Assembly: GCA_032718475.1 (NCBI GenBank)
Contig: JAUCBJ010001642.1
Coordinates: forward strand, 1 to 63,995
Direction of reading: 5' to 3'
DNA: 63,995 nucleotides
DNA from: Nemertoderma westbladi
Lineage: Eukaryota; Xenacoelomorpha; Nemertodermatida; Nemertodermatidae
The notes under the pieces are model-generated. The model saw nothing but the letters and a program-made list of their open reading frames with translations, did no database searches and was not told the DNA's origin. Of this stretch, positions 1 to 9,989 are shown piece by piece. Every line of letters starts with the position of its first letter. The first letter of the stretch is position 1. The translations under genes and the position numbers were made by a program.

Positions 1-428
1 TCTCCTAAACTCGTCCATGTCTGGTGGTTCTACTAACGGTGGTTGAGTTATAGGCTGTAATTCGTCGTATCTGTCTATTGGCTTGTTGCCACCTGTAAAC
101 TCATAAGACATGGGTACTCTTGTATACCAACCTAGTATGGTCCTATGGGCATGTGGTCCATTGACATGCGGCTCAGCTGGTCTCGTTTCCCATATCTGGT
201 GTGCGATCAGCTGTTCTGCACCAATCAACATAGAAACATTCCTATAACCTACCTGGTGTCTGGGTATCCTGAGCTTGTCAAAATACTCCTGTGCTATGGG
301 ACTCATCGGCGGCACCTTACCTAACTGCCTGCCGAATCCCTTCATAGCTAGACACTTGAATCCGTCCAATGGCAAAGCTTTTCGTTCTTGTCGAGTGTGT
401 TGGTCTCTTGGAAGTAGTGAATCTAGTT
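1..428 (-). pseudogene. BEL/Pao pol N-terminal part, cut by the window edge
   Basis: Read on the minus strand, this stretch stays open from about 428 to position 1 in the frame one base back (-1) from the Gag/protease frame at 429-3920. It encodes a stretch with LIGAEQ followed by HRTILGWYTRVP. This is the layout seen just after the retropepsin core in BEL/Pao elements: an L-I-G-x-(D/E) strand, then an alanine/histidine-T-x-LGW segment (DUF1758-type region). It would be the end of the protease and the lead-in to reverse transcriptase, which lies beyond the left edge. The family assignment rests on motif recognition; the frame change relative to Gag is seen directly. It is either a frameshift mutation or, less likely, a programmed frameshift. 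No start codon is expected. Confidence 0.6.
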
Positions 429-3400
429 CTACAGATTGTCCTTCCTGTGTCCCTTTAGGTCTCCTACCCCGTGCATAGACTTCAACTCTATTTGGATCTC
501 CTCGGCGTTCTGGAAGCTAGAAACGGCTCTCGCCACTTCCTCGTCGATATAAGATAATGTGGACGCAGTGTCCAACATCACATATATTCGCTTCGATCCC
601 TTATCGCCAGTAAGTTTCACCAGAATCACGCTAAATATTTCCGACATGGCCGATGATAAATACGTCCGCGCGCTGGTCGATGAACTATCCGCGGTGAAAC
701 CTTGGCAGATCACTTCTCTCGCGCTCGACTCACCATCCTCATCCGACGAACCTGGTTGATAACCATCGTCCTGGATGCCAGTGTACGTATTCCTTCTTAT
801 CGATACGGGTTCTTTGCTCCCCTTCCTTTGAGGATTTCGCTGTAAGTAACGGTCCGTTGGGGTATGGAAATCCGCATGTAGCAACTTGTGATGTAGTCTG
901 CCGCATTCCATGCATCCGTCCTTGCTGTTCGGGCACTGCCGCCGTACATGACCTGGCGCAAGACATGCCCAACACGTGTCCAACGTCCGTACTTGAACTC
1001 TTCTCTGTTCCGAATTTAATTCTTTGAACCGTCTGCAACTATCTAACTTATGGTCGTCAGATCTTACCTCCTTTAGTAAACAGTATTGGCAACCTACAAA
1101 TCCATCCGGCAACTCCTGTTGCTTTAACCTAGGTCTATCTAACCGCTCACCTGACCATACTCGCGAGTCTGATCTAAAGGCTGGGGTACTCGAATTATAT
1201 CTGTCTACTGAGTTAAATGTCACAGTGGCCCTGTCATCGTCAAAACTTACCATAGACTTACCGGTAACAGGTTTAGACTCCCTCATATTCTCCTCTGAGA
1301 AGTTCGATTTCATCTCTGCTACTGCGTCTGTGGCTATCATGTCATGAATATGCTGAAGTGTCAATACTTTACCTTGGCCTTCCAACTTATTCTCTAATTT
1401 GCGCCATTTCTGTCTGTAACGCATGTTTAAACGTCTTATTACGCTCTTTAAAACTTCGGCGTGATCACCATGATGAGGTAGATTCACCGTCCTCAAGATG
1501 TCCAATGCGTTCGAAATAGCGTTCGCTAAGTTCAACAGCTCTAACGGAGTTGTAATCCTTCTGCCCTTACCCAAGTCTTCTACTATCGACTGTGCCATCT
1601 TGGTTTTATTCCCGTAGATGTCACTAAGCGTCTTCATTGCCAACTCAAATGCCCTTTCATTGCCGACGAAGTTGTCAGCAATGGCTCTAGGTTCTCGATG
1701 GAGCATCTGAAGCAAATAGTTGAACTTCTCGTTGGGAGTAAAGGTGCTGTTGGTTAGATGCTCGTCGACATAGGTTTTGAAGGTCCTCCAGTGCTTGTGG
1801 TTGCCCATAAACTTCTGGGGTTGTTGCGTCGGCAGTCCTTGCCTAGCAGCAAACTTACCTATGTCCCTAAGGGTTGCGTCGTTCCGGGTTAACAAATGGT
1901 TTAGTTCTGCAAGATTGTTAAGTCTGGTCCTTTCCCGGTGGTTCAAACTTACCTGCTCCGTGTCCGTCCTTCTTTCCTTATAGTTTCGGACCTTCTGACG
2001 TCTCATGTCTTCCTCTTCATCGCTTGACTCGGTGTCAGTCCTTAGCGCTCGCGTTGGTTTGCGCGCTGAGGCCCTGACCCAAGCGTCTTGTATAAATTTC
2101 TCGGCCGAATTTTCGAAATCGGGATTATGGATATTCGGGACAGGCGTCCTTACCTGAGGTCTATGTGGTATAGTCTCCTCCGATATGCGTACTCGTTGAC
2201 TAGGTTGGACTTTATCTAACTCAGGCCTGCTAGGATTTGAATTACTTCTTACCTGGGCTGCTTCCTTTAACTGTAGGTTGCTAAGCATGTCCGTTATAGG
2301 TTGGATGTGCGGCGATATAGCTTGCGCTAAACTGGCACTTAACTCATCCCTCGTAATAAATTCCTGGCTAGGGTTCTGTTGTATAGTCGGCTCTATCTGA
2401 GTAATCTGCTGTCTCTCATATGATCCCTCTTCCGGTTTAACCCGGAAGTTCTCCGTCGAACTGGGTCGGCGCTCCGTCCGCGTATTCCAAACCCGCGGGT
2501 TCGGTTCGCCAAATACTCGGCCCGTCGGAGTTTCTCCTCTAAACTCTTCCGCTTCTCGTTCGGTATGTAGTGGTACGGTGTTCTGATGCCGTGGATTCTG
2601 CGCGATAGGTGAAGCACTAATACCAACTGGCGTGCGATATGTAGAGAACGGTTTAGCGATCCGTGTACTCGTAATAGCTGGACCGGGTATAGGAATTCTG
2701 GCCGTCGTCGACTCGCGTATGGTCGGAGTTCTCGCTTCCTGTTCGGCCTTCTGCAGTGCAAACAGTTCTCGCAACTCAGTCCCTACACTCGCCCCACATT
2801 CTTCGATCATTCGCATCCCCTTCTCGGCGATTTCATTCGCCTTCCTAGTCCGTTCCTCGCTCTCTAAACTTAATCTCGCACTTTCCAACTGCGCCAGTTT
2901 ACGTTCTTCTTCTTCCCTCGCTCGTCTCGCTGCGCTCTCTTCTTCCACACGCGCCTTTTCTTCATACAACGCTTGTCGCTCTTTCTCGATCTCGAGTTCG
3001 CGTTCCTTGCTTTCGCGTTCAAGTTCGAGTTCGCGTTTCTTCTGTTCGCGTTCGAGCTGGAGTTCGCGTTCTTTCTGTTCGCGTTCAAGTTCGAGTTCGC
3101 GTTCCTTGCGTTCGTGTTCGAGCTGGAGTTCGCGTTCCTTGCGTTCGCGTTCAAGTTGGAGTTCGCGTTCCTTCTGTTCGCATTCCGCTCGCTCACGCTT
3201 ACCTTTATCTTCCAACTCGCGCAACTTCGCGTCTAACTTACGTGTTTGCTCCCTTTCCCGCTCGGCTTCCTTCCGTGCTTCCAACGCACGCAAAACTTCC
3301 GCCTGCTGTTTGTCCAGTCGGCGTCTTCTCTCCTCTGCCGAGTTGTGAGAAACAAGGGATCTAGCACATATAACTTTACCTCGCGCGTGACTAACCTGGG

Positions 3401-3920
3401 AATCGCCACTGTCTCTAGATGCGTCGTCGGGTGGAGTTAACGTCCTCTGTTGGATGTTCTCCGTCGTCGGTAGCACCTGGCCCGGTACCACCACTCCACT
3501 CTGCATTAGCCAGCTGGTAACTTCCCGCTGATACCTGCGCTCCTCCTTATCTTGCGTCTCTTCTCGCTCCACTAAGTCTCTCAACTCTGCGTCACTCACC
3601 TGAGTCGCCTGCGCTTGTGATGCCCATAGCAGCCAGTTCTCCGTCCTAACTCGTCGGAATCGCTCCGATAACGTGCGGTGCTCCAACAAGGCCGCTAAAA
3701 CCCTGTCGTAAATCCTCGTCGCCACGTCGCTCGACTGAGACTCCACTGCCTTCTTTGCTAGGACTGCAAGCTCCTCCGTCTGCTTAAATAACGCTGAGTT
3801 ATATCCTCTTCTAATCTCTACTAACCCTTCCCTTCCGATGTTCGCTGAGTCTGCTAACATCTTCCTTACCTTGTCCGTCGTCCGAGTTATATGCCCGGCA
3901 TGTGTCAAATAAATTCGCAA
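429..3920 (-). CDS. BEL/Pao retrotransposon Gag with zinc knuckles and start of aspartic protease
   Basis: A 1,163-codon minus-strand ORF. Residues about 1-120 form a helical N-terminus. Residues about 200-370 are an extremely charged E/R/K coiled coil containing six consecutive 11-residue repeats of the type ERELxLEREx(K). Residues about 700-800 (HKHWRTFKTYVDEH, NEKFNYLL) match the conserved DUF1759-type Gag core of BEL/Pao elements. Cysteine/histidine clusters lie near 941-1005, including CWACLAPGHVRRQC and CMECGRLHH, which should bind zinc and nucleic acid. The retropepsin active site appears as LDTAS near residue 1116, with DTA in place of the more usual DSG. The ORF stops at 429-431 inside the protease region, and the rest continues in the -1 frame. 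Gag would assemble cytoplasmic virus-like particles and package element RNA. The M at 3920 is the first in-frame ATG and is followed by plausible Gag sequence. Assignment is strong; functionality is doubtful because of the frame break. Confidence 0.85.
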   Translation of the reverse strand: MRIYLTHAGHITRTTDKVRKMLADSANIGREGLVEIRRGYNSALFKQTEELAVLAKKAVESQSSDVATRIYDRVLAALLEHRTLSERFRRVRTENWLLWASQAQATQVSDAELRDLVEREETQDKEERRYQREVTSWLMQSGVVVPGQVLPTTENIQQRTLTPPDDASRDSGDSQVSHARGKVICARSLVSHNSAEERRRRLDKQQAEVLRALEARKEAEREREQTRKLDAKLRELEDKGKRERAECEQKERELQLERERKERELQLEHERKERELELEREQKERELQLEREQKKRELELERESKERELEIEKERQALYEEKARVEEESAARRAREEEERKLAQLESARLSLESEERTRKANEIAEKGMRMIEECGASVGTELRELFALQKAEQEARTPTIRESTTARIPIPGPAITSTRIAKPFSTYRTPVGISASPIAQNPRHQNTVPLHTEREAEEFRGETPTGRVFGEPNPRVWNTRTERRPSSTENFRVKPEEGSYERQQITQIEPTIQQNPSQEFITRDELSASLAQAISPHIQPITDMLSNLQLKEAAQVRSNSNPSRPELDKVQPSQRVRISEETIPHRPQVRTPVPNIHNPDFENSAEKFIQDAWVRASARKPTRALRTDTESSDEEEDMRRQKVRNYKERRTDTEQVSLNHRERTRLNNLAELNHLLTRNDATLRDIGKFAARQGLPTQQPQKFMGNHKHWRTFKTYVDEHLTNSTFTPNEKFNYLLQMLHREPRAIADNFVGNERAFELAMKTLSDIYGNKTKMAQSIVEDLGKGRRITTPLELLNLANAISNALDILRTVNLPHHGDHAEVLKSVIRRLNMRYRQKWRKLENKLEGQGKVLTLQHIHDMIATDAVAEMKSNFSEENMRESKPVTGKSMVSFDDDRATVTFNSVDRYNSSTPAFRSDSRVWSGERLDRPRLKQQELPDGFVGCQYCLLKEVRSDDHKLDSCRRFKELNSEQRRVQVRTLDTCWACLAPGHVRRQCPNSKDGCMECGRLHHKLLHADFHTPTDRYLQRNPQRKGSKEPVSIRRNTYTGIQDDGYQPGSSDEDGESSAREVICQGFTADSSSTSARTYLSSAMSEIFSVILVKLTGDKGSKRIYVMLDTASTLSYIDEEVARAVSSFQNAEEIQIELKSMHGVGDLKGHRKDNL

Positions 3921-6500
3921 TGCAATATTGTGAATTTAATAGGGTATAGTTATAGCAAATACTAGCACAATATTTAAACAAAAATATTATTATATAGCTA
4001 TTATATAACAATTAAATACCGGTATGACACAAAATAATTTCTGAATCTAATACAAAATATTCAGAATGAATTTGCCACCCAAATAATTCCAATTTTGCAT
4101 ATATAGCTCTAATCAATGTAATTTTAATTTCAAATATTATATGTATCCACTAGCGCGTGGCTACATCTTCCGGTTGCGACTCTCTCTAACTCTCTCTCTA
4201 ACTTGAGCGATTCAAAAAACCATGGCCGGCTAAACCTAAATAACCTAACTAATAAATTGAGTTCAGCTTCGCAGTTAAACAACCGATAATTTTTTACTGC
4301 TTCCACAAACACAATGGTGCCAACAGAACAACCAACCTTGTTTGCTGTGAGATTCCACGTCCGCGTCCAAAGTTTCAGTCCCTTCGCTGATTGCAAACCG
4401 AACCCGCAGACCCACACGAACCCCAAACTCAGAAGTCCCGTCTTGCCATGTATCTCCAGATGGTATAAAATAACTAAGCGGTTACCTACCGGTACATACC
4501 GGTACAAAACTCTAGAATTTACAAATAATTTTGACCGAAACTGAATTCTCGCAAACCTAGCTAAAATTTTCAAAAAACTTACTAATTACAATTCGCCCTA
4601 AGGCCTAAGAAACTGCTGTATTCGCAATTAGTAAAACGCACTACCGTACATCCACTGTATGCAGTACAGTAAGTAAAACAGTACACCAACCTAACAGCCT
4701 AATGATACTGGGTGTAGTACGGCAAACAAATGTCCTTCTACCGTACGCAGTGACAGCAATCAGCCTAATGTACTACTGTACTATTGTACGCGACCAGTGA
4801 ATACAGTAATCTAAACTAACAGCCTAAGAATACACTCTCTGTCCTACTGTACGCAGTACAGTGCCTAATACAGTAATCTAATTTGTATTTACTGTACGCA
4901 GTACAGCAAAACAAAAACGTTCTTTACTGTTAAACACGCAAAACCAATCGTACTACTGTTAAAAGTAACGGCAAATAATACAATAATCCAAACTAACAGC
5001 CTAAGAATACACTCTCTGTCTTACTGTACGCATTACAGTGCCTAATACAGTAATCTAATTTGTATTTACTGTACGCAGTACAGCAAAACAAAACGTGCTT
5101 TACTGTTAAACAACCTATACCTATACCTATACTAATCACCGTCACCTATACTAACAGCAGAACTGTTGAACAGACAAATACTGGTATACTTCTCTGCCAA
5201 CCTAATAAGTTCCCGCCTAACCAATAAGACACCAAGAATGCTCTACTGTTAAATAAAGGCAATCAGGAGCGTGCTATTACTAAATTGTAGGGCTGCTAAA
5301 TACAAAACCGCTACTTACCGTTGGATGGCGCTAATCTGCCGTCCGCTAATATATTTTACTAAATTTACACGGCTCCTGCAAAATCGCTTGTTCCTTTCTC
5401 TACCGATCGCTCGACAGAGAGCTAACTGTTCGAATCTATGAGCCACGCAGGAATAACCAAAACAATAAACCCGAGTCGGCTCCCTAAGCTTACTTAAGAC
5501 GAGTGCGAGAGGCTTTGCACTCAGAGTATATTCTTACACCTAATTTTACCACTATTGAAGTACGCCACTGCCTACGTCTTTTCTAATCGCGAATACTGGG
5601 GGTTCCCTAACGGAATGTGTGAATGCGAGAATATTTAAAATATCAAATAATGGTACGGTACAATGTCTTTCGTGGGCAATACTGATCCGGGTCTAAATTC
5701 GCCTGCGGCTGGCTTTAGGCCAGCAATCTACTAATGCGAGTTGCGTATTGAATACTGCGATCTAGCTTATTGCCCGCTAATTCAAATAACCACTCAGCGT
5801 GAATAGTTTACGGTACTCTAAATTATTACCTAGCTACTCTCCGCTATGCTGCATACTAATTCTTAATTTCACTAATTAATTACAGTCACAAATATGTAAC
5901 AGCGTACTAATTACTAAGAGTTCCAGAATGCGTAATTCTAATTTATTACACAACAGGTTTCACTAGTAACAGCCTAAAATAGTGTATTACTTTGACCTAA
6001 TCAGTAATCATTTATCGTAAACTAAGAAATAGAAATCAATCAAAGAGAAAAGGGGCGCCTACCTAAGCATTCATAATCATAGGCACACTTCAGTAACACA
6101 CCAATCAGCGTCAGCAATCACAGATCACAATAGTACAACTTGCAATTATACAATCTGCAATTATATAATTTGCCATGCAATTCGCTATCGTAAAGCACGC
6201 AGGCCTCTCCCAAGTACGTCTAAGGCTTCCTAACTAATCCAATTCCTGCCCCCCTAATACTACAAAATAGAGACAAAATCTGGATCATCAGCCCCCTAAT
6301 TGCCGTACAAGCAAATGGTCCGCCCGCTACAACGCAAATTGCCCAGCTGCAACGCAAGTTGCCCTCTATAACGCAAGTCGCCCGACCGCAACGGTGGCCC
6401 CCCGCCAGCGTTGCCCGCCTTTGAATCCTCCGCTCTCCCTTAGTCGCTAAAACCCCCCGATGCGCCCACCGCCTACCGGTACCTTAGCCCTCCATCAAGA
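3921..6500 (-). other. Leader/intervening region between candidate LTR and Gag, no convincing gene
   Basis: This stretch separates the Gag start from the candidate LTR promoter. It has no ORF with recognisable domains; a 147-codon minus ORF at 4130-4573 has no motif I recognise. It contains many copies of a short palindromic word (CTGTACGCAGTACAG and variants) between 4,640 and 5,100. Scattered repeats of a CAACGCAAGTTGCCC type lie at about 6,330-6,420. I tried to find a tRNA primer binding site here and none was convincing, so the LTR/leader border is unknown. Confidence 0.4.
4808..5110. repeat. Two-copy tandem repeat, period about 176 bp, with palindromic core
   Basis: The block beginning ACTAACAGCCTAAGAATACA at 4815 recurs at 4991, and the similarity continues through GTACGCAGTACAG and the following TTTACTGTTAAAC. 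The second copy differs by a few substitutions. The core is a near-perfect palindrome around GTAC. It lies in the presumed leader of the BEL element. Confidence 0.75.
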
Positions 6501-6832
6501 TGAATAGCTACCGTAGCGGCGTATGCAAATCACAAGTCTGCCAGTCTCAGAAAATCCCGTAGGATTATTGCGTCGAAACGAATTACATAGAACCATTAAC
6601 AAAAGAGGTAGAAATCATAGTTCCGGTTGTAATTAGCAGTAATCGATAGGATTGATTGAGAAACACATGTGAGAATAGTAGCACTAACGAATCATTTCAA
6701 GAAATTAATCGAAAAAAAAGGTAGAAATGCAGAAAATACGCACAAATTATACTCTAACTTAATGGTACTAAATATGTCTGAGTGAGTGGGTAAAGTTATT
6801 GGGGTATTGTACAGCTCTACCGGCAAACCGCC

Positions 6833-6840
6833 AATTTATA
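6833..6840 (-). promoter_or_regulatory. TATA box of candidate LTR promoter
   Basis: The minus strand reads CTATAAATTGG here. A CACTCACTCAGACAT segment about 50-60 bp downstream could contain the initiator. It lies between the LTR start at 7381 and the Gag ORF at 3920, oriented to transcribe the element. Confidence 0.4.
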
Positions 6841-7260
6841 GGTGATCCGAGAAGGGTGATGCAATAAGGGTGATGCAATCGCTCTCCCATTGGCTCTCCA
6901 ATCCGCGCTAGCATTAGACCAACCTGGAAGCAGTTAGTCCAATAAGAAAGCCGGATTGTGAACCTCAGGGCTTCCAGATCGCAAATTATTACCATATATG
7001 GTAATGGATCATGTCCCTGGCTGCGGAATGGTTAGGATTGCGTCCCTGGATGCTAGCCCTATCGAAGCTAATAACAGCAAGCCCATATCCAGGGTTCAAC
7101 AAGAACTTGCTACCCTGGAACTATCTACTTATTTCTAATTACAAAATTACGTAGGTAGGGCTACATACTATACAAAATGGATGAGTTCAAAATATATGGG
7201 CGTTTCAATTTCCTTATCTAAATGTCACTGCGCTATTATGTCTTATCTAAAATATTATAC

Positions 7261-7362
7261 TGCATAACGGACTAATATTGCGTACAGCATAACGGACTAA
7301 TAATGTATACTGCATAACGGACTAATAATGTATACTGCATAACGGACTAATAATATGGATAC
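7261..7362. repeat. Four tandem 25-bp repeats in the candidate U3 region
   Basis: Copies begin at 7261, 7286, 7311 and 7336 and share the core GCATAACGGACTAATA. The third copy is exact to the consensus; the others carry one to a few changes. Tandem repeats near the 5' end of a U3 are often enhancer-like, but that role is inferred. Confidence 0.85.
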
Positions 7363-7468
7363 AGCGCCATATACCGTAACACTGTGTGTGTGTGCCTGAA
7401 TTAAATGATCAATTAATTAAACGCAATAATTTTGATTCCTAATCATTCCGCAGCTATAAGTAACTCAC

Positions 7469-7635
7469 CTTATTATTTTCTATTCTGCCTTTAAACCGCC
7501 CAATCACAAACCCGGATTCCAGCGTAATCATAGCAACGGCAGTGCCAATGCCAACGGTTATAAGACCCTTGGCGATATTATCCGATTCGCAGCAGTTGTT
7601 TGGTTCATCCAAGGTTTCAACAGGCTCAGTCTTTA
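7469..7635 (-). CDS. Candidate host-gene exon encoding a hydrophobic segment
   Basis: This 167-bp minus-strand segment is bounded by a good splice acceptor (a T/A-rich tract ending TATTTATAG) and a consensus donor (AAG then GTGAGT). It is open in one frame for 55 codons. The product begins KTEPVETLDEPNNCC, continues into the hydrophobic run GLITVGIGTAVAMIT, and ends GRFKGRIENNK. This looks like a single membrane-spanning segment followed by a short basic cytoplasmic start. The entry phase (two bases) matches the exit phase (one base) of the 55-bp candidate exon at 7818-7872. I do not recognise the protein. The BEL element starting at 7381 would then sit in the downstream intron. Confidence 0.45.
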
Positions 7636-7817
7636 CTATAAATAAATTATAAGAAACTAATTAATTCCAGAAACATAACAATAACAAGGTCAATATGTAC
7701 TCGTGACCTATAAACACATTACATCAGATGGTTGTTGGCATTTCTCACATTTACGAAACTATCCAAAAACTATACAAACATTATACAGAAAACTACACAC
7801 TGAAGAAAAGCACTTAC

Positions 7818-7872
7818 ATCCGATACAAAACCAAAAATAGCAGAACCCCGAGTAGATATTTATCAGTTTAAT
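7818..7872 (-). CDS. Candidate 55-bp host exon
   Basis: Minus strand: acceptor CTCTTTGTAG immediately before, donor GTAAGTG immediately after. It encodes a hydrophobic/aromatic stretch (YSGFCYFWFCIG). Its one leftover base joins in phase with the exon at 7469-7635. Short exons are easy to imagine by chance, so this needs transcript support. Confidence 0.3.
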
Positions 7873-7897
7873 CTACAAAGAGATTTGCTGAAATGCG

Positions 7898-8148
7898 TCA
7901 ACCTAATGGAATCTTATACGCAGGAATCATACACAGAATGTGTCCTGTATCGCAACGGCTACCTACACCTGCAGCACTTAAATCTCCGTGGGATAAGGAA
8001 ATGAAATCTGGTTGTTCAATCCGCGAGAAAATGTTAAAAGATGAATACATGGACACTAGATTAATAGAACAAACTTTACCAATGGCATAAGATGCGGAGT
8101 CACAAAAAGAAGTAGCTATTCTAGTCGTATATGTAGCAGGACGACCGT
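7898..8148 (-). CDS. Candidate host exon, cysteine-containing segment
   Basis: Minus strand, downstream of a pyrimidine-rich acceptor (TTTTTCCTCACC...GCAG). It is open for 82 codons until a TGA at 7898-7900, with words such as RPATYTTRIATSFCDS and SRCDTGHILCMIP. It could be an extracellular segment. A plausible donor is not obvious: the distance from its end to the next candidate exon (7872) is only about 30 bp, too short for an intron, so an internal donor or a wrong model is likely. A 65-codon plus-strand ORF overlaps it (7893-8090) and has no better support. Confidence 0.25.
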
Positions 8149-9147
8149 CTGCAATCCGAGCAGGTGAGGAAAAATAAGATGGCGCAGGTAGATCATGGTC
8201 GCATAATCAACAGCATAAATACAATATCGTGGTAGAAACCTTCAAAGAATTCATAACAGAATAACTTATTAATAAAAATGTCGTTACAAAATAAAATTGG
8301 AATTTAATCAGTTACTCTGGCGTTTGGTAAATAATATGTCTCGAAAATAGTGAAAAAATAACTATTTATATCATGTTGATAAAAGCAGCGTTTTATACTC
8401 GTCTACTTTACTTGCGTATAAATTAAATATAATTATAGACATTTATTTCATTTACCGGTTTACCGAGTTTATGGCCAATAATGCTGCTTGATATGCTGAG
8501 TGCTACCGGTACAACAGCATAATACACATTGTATTACATATTACATTACATATTGTGAGCGGAAATAGAAGTTAAACATTTTTGACGCTGTTGAAACTGA
8601 CAAAAGCAAACAGTCGGATGAGGGCAAGGCGAGACAGAGGAAAGAAATGTTTTGAATAAAACTTTTTTCCATGTAATAAATAATTATTTTTTCAATAGTA
8701 CTACATAGTTCAAAGAGCTGACCATATCATTTTCTGCTCGTCTGTTCGCCATGTGAAAAATACCAGGTTTTAACTTTTCGGACGAAATTTTAATGGAATA
8801 AAATAAATAAAGTTTTTTTTTTATTTAAATTTTTTTAAAGAGTTTTATAACGTTTTTGGGTGTTATAACCTGTACTGATACTAATTCGTTTATTGTTTGC
8901 AATTTTCATAAAGGCCTGTGGCCGAAATATAACCTTATACCACATTTTTACATCACCCCACGGTCAGCGTTACCCTTTGTTTGTATACAATGATAGCAAC
9001 AGTGACAGCCGACAGGGGCACACATATACTTAAATAAATAATTCGTTTATTGTTTTGGTTAGATTCAGCCGTTCTGTTACCTGTGAATTTGGAAAATACC
9101 TGGTATATTTCACAGGGGGGTTTTTCACACGCAAACAAAATTCATCC
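8149..9147. other. AT-rich stretch without a gene
   Basis: No ORF with recognisable content. Two AATTCGTTTATTGTTT words (near 8,882 and 9,042) and several TAACCTGT / TTACCTGT words occur. The same words appear in inverted sense on the far side of the minisatellite (32.3 and 32.67 kb), so this may be the left shoulder of an element containing the array. Confidence 0.4.
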
Positions 9148-9167
9148 CTCTCCAGGGGAAAATCGAC
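9148..9167 (+). repeat. Left copy of 20-bp inverted repeat flanking the minisatellite
   Basis: CTCTCCAGGGGAAAATCGAC here is the exact reverse complement of 32387-32406. Partial similarity continues inwards (a CTGAT...ACTGTAACCTGTTC word order on both sides). Confidence 0.8.
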
Positions 9168-9989
9168 TCATATAAAAGCTGATACTCTCTAAAATAAAAC
9201 TGTAACCTGTTCTATTTACTGTTTTGGCTAAAATAACGTGCCATGTAACCTTCTTCTTTCTCTATATTGTTTCGCCGAGATGGGATTTGCCTCCAGTTTT
9301 CCCCCTGTCTCATATTCGAACAATAAATTATCGCGAAATTGTGTTAAATAATTAAAATATTATAACCGTTATGGCGATCACCTTAGTTACCGGAGTTGCA
9401 TTAGGAGACGAACTCCATATTTCAACATGAACATAGCCGCATATGACCCGCGTTGCTTTCAGTTGCTAACTGATAAACTTTCGCAGGAGTTCTTGGAAAG
9501 ATAACGATCATTAGATTGCTTTAGTTAACAGTTATACAGAGGGGAGAGAGGCGCGTGATTGGTTGAACGGGCGGGGATGATTGATAAAGAAAGGAGAGAT
9601 AAGACCAATAATACAGCGATTCTAAAGGAAGGCCTTTAGTGTGTGAGGTATAGGCGGTAGCAGTAGTATGGGCCTATAGAACCTATGATGTTATCAGCAA
9701 ATAGCCCAGCCTGTCTATTGATAGCAAACTCGGGCCTTATCAACATTCAGCGTAGATTAAAACCTGCTGATAAGCCGTGAAATACTCGCAACGCCGGTCC
9801 TTATCAGAGCAATAACATAGCCGCAAGCCAGTTAGTAGTAGGCCAAGCCTTATATGAGATCTTATCAGTAAAATTACAATGTATTTCCTCTCGAGGAATA
9901 TTGTTGCTCCAGTTACTTTTTATATTTGTAAAAAAAGCTCATATAAATGCACACGATATACAATGAGTTTAGTTGTCGTGAAGTTTTGG
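9168..9989. other. Left flank of the minisatellite, no gene seen
   Basis: No coding potential recognised. The last bases before the array (GTTGTCGTGAAGTTTTGGA) run into the first partial unit at about 9,990. Confidence 0.4.

Larger units (their letters stand above)
6500..7381 (-). mobile_element. Candidate 5' LTR of the BEL/Pao element (right end well placed, left end uncertain)
   Basis: On the minus strand a terminal TGTTACGG starts at 7381 directly after a CACACACACAG stretch, giving the TG start typical of LTRs. It is followed by four 25-bp repeats, then a TATA box and a plausible transcription start. Its position upstream of a minus-strand Gag ORF fits a U3-R-U5 arrangement. The matching 3' LTR would lie beyond the left edge, so the call cannot be confirmed here. 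The U5 end is not visible: I set 6,500 only as a rough limit. Confidence 0.4.

Noticed and set aside
2632-3348. Serine/arginine-rich and other ORFs overlapping Gag
   Set aside because: Antisense and alternative-frame shadows of the repetitive coiled-coil coding region.
4130-4573. 147-codon minus-strand ORF and its plus-strand overlap (4314-4544)
   Set aside because: No motif, no splice support, lies in the presumed leader.
6340-6600. tRNA primer binding site for the BEL element
   Set aside because: Several TGG-starting 18-mers were examined; none gave a convincing tRNA 3'-end complement next to a CA end.
7893-8090. 65-codon plus-strand ORF
   Set aside because: The minus strand over the same bases is open for longer and follows a better acceptor; no domain in either.
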